From NCBI GenBank assembly GCA_021464525.1, contig JADRCO010001233.1:1-21109 (forward strand): a stretch of 21,109 bases of DNA. The letters are read 5' to 3'. The DNA is from Rhizophagus sp. LPA8_4_AMF (lineage: Eukaryota; Glomeromycota; Glomeromycetes; Glomerales; Glomeraceae). This document shows, piece by piece, positions 20,062 through 21,109 of the stretch (positions are counted from its first letter, which is position 1; the number at the start of each line of letters is the position of its first letter). Position numbers and translations under genes: made by a program. The notes below the pieces were generated by a model. The model worked only from the letters and a program-made list of their open reading frames with translations. It was not told the origin of the DNA and searched no databases.

Positions 20062-21109
20062 ATTGTCTGATATCAAAAACAATATTTATATTTGTAGTTT
20101 ATTAATTCTATTATTTCAAAAATTTTTTAATTTATTTGTAAAAGAAAACATCTAATATATATATATATATATTTTTAAAATAAGGAATTTCTTCTCAGAA
20201 CTCTCATGAAATTCTTCAAATTCATTCCTTACAGAAATTCTAAAAATTATAGTAAATAATTAATCTAAATCTTCACTTTGACAAGAATTCCATGAAAGAA
20301 TAAAAGAATTCTATAGATGCAGTGATGCAACTCGTCTTGCGTGATTACAGGTTACAATGATTTACTGCGTACTATTTTGACACCACTATTTAATGTCTAT
20401 TTAAATTATGTTGGCCCGAATTAGAATTTAAATTTGATGATCAAATAATCTTAAATAAAATTGATCGGCGAAGGTTGCCTTGCCACTCCCCATATTTAGG
20501 TGAATTTTTTTTCCGTGAGTTTTATATATATTGTATATAGTATATGGGCATATTAAATTCAACCATCAAATTATTGACTTCTGTGGTGTTAAATTTTTAT
20601 TCTCGATCATATGTACGTACGACATTTTTGGAAAATTTTTTTTTCGTAAATTATTTTTTTTTATACAATATAGTAAATACAATACAATATATAAATTACT
20701 TTATATTAAAATACTTTATTATTTTCAATTATTTATTAATTTAAAATAAATTCATCTTGAATAAACAAGAAAATTTCATTTAGTTTTTACTTATTATTTT
20801 TTTTTTAAAAAAAAATCCTTTACCGCATGTTATTAATTAAATAATGATCAATTTTTTTTTAACTAATAAACGTTCCTTATAAAAAAAAAGTAAAAAATAA
20901 GTTTCAAAACTAACGGTTAATTATTAATCAATCATGCTAAGTATTTAATCAGGTCAACTCCCTTGAACATAGATTCTTGAATTGTGATATAGTTTAAATA
21001 TACATTATATACGTTAAAATAAATCAAGGGATGCATCAACTTTGTATATACAATATGTAAATTATCATAATAATAAAATTCAACTTGGCTATGATATAGT
21101 TTTGATTTT
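20062..21109. other. Upstream region of the kinase gene, no gene seen
   Basis: This region is A+T-rich, with a TA run at about 20156-20171 and T and A tracts. Plus-strand frames at 20531-20749 overlap each other, are Phe/Tyr/Ile-rich and look like noise. The part next to 20061 should hold the kinase promoter; no specific element stands out. Confidence 0.45.

Noticed and set aside
20531..20749. Two overlapping plus-strand frames near the window end
   Set aside because: They are A+T-rich shadows of each other with no domain, repeat or splice support.
1..21109. CRISPR array, bacterial operon or rRNA genes
   Set aside because: No regularly spaced repeats, no bacterial ribosome-binding patterns and no rRNA-like sequence were seen; the introns show a eukaryotic genome.

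Overview
The window looks like nuclear DNA of an arbuscular mycorrhizal fungus close to Rhizophagus (Glomeromycotina). It is very A+T-rich by eye, with short GT-AG introns of 60-110 bp. It carries two protein kinases of the TKL-like type that is hugely expanded in these fungi, each with an N-terminal CxxC/CxxC module. It also carries a Crinkler-type N-terminal domain and several degenerate repeats. The organism call is inference from gene content; there is no rRNA or other marker gene here.

Layout: 136-1895 (-) is a four-exon kinase gene with a one-base homopolymer frameshift just after the kinase domain. 2308-2784 looks like a small retroposed insert flanked by a 15-bp direct repeat. 3670-3980 (+) is a broken serine hydroxymethyltransferase fragment. 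4297-5360 (-) is a two-exon Crinkler with a cysteine-rich, zinc-finger-like C-terminal half. 5361-9538 is gene-poor and holds a foldback element (about 7695-8245), hairpins, a 9-bp minisatellite and two doubtful coding remnants. 9539-10339 (-) is a Q/N/P-rich protein with two repeats at its C-terminus.

12182-12855 (+) and 13443-14153 (-) are a convergent pair of three-exon genes for small four-helix membrane proteins. They are paralogues: same intron phases, first introns of 88 bp and second exons of 224 nt in both. 14154-18156 has no gene I can support. 18157-20061 (-) is a seven-exon kinase whose tail is built from five tiny exons with phase-1 boundaries. 20062-21109 appears empty.

Most genes here look independent. 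The linked units are the two related kinases near the ends of the window and the convergent membrane-protein pair. All gene models come from joining reading frames at splice sites by eye; no transcript data were available. The best leads are the Crinkler/zinc-finger architecture, the mirrored membrane-protein pair, the modular kinase tail, the broken bacterial-type SHMT and an apparent excess of CACGTG palindromes in gene-poor DNA.
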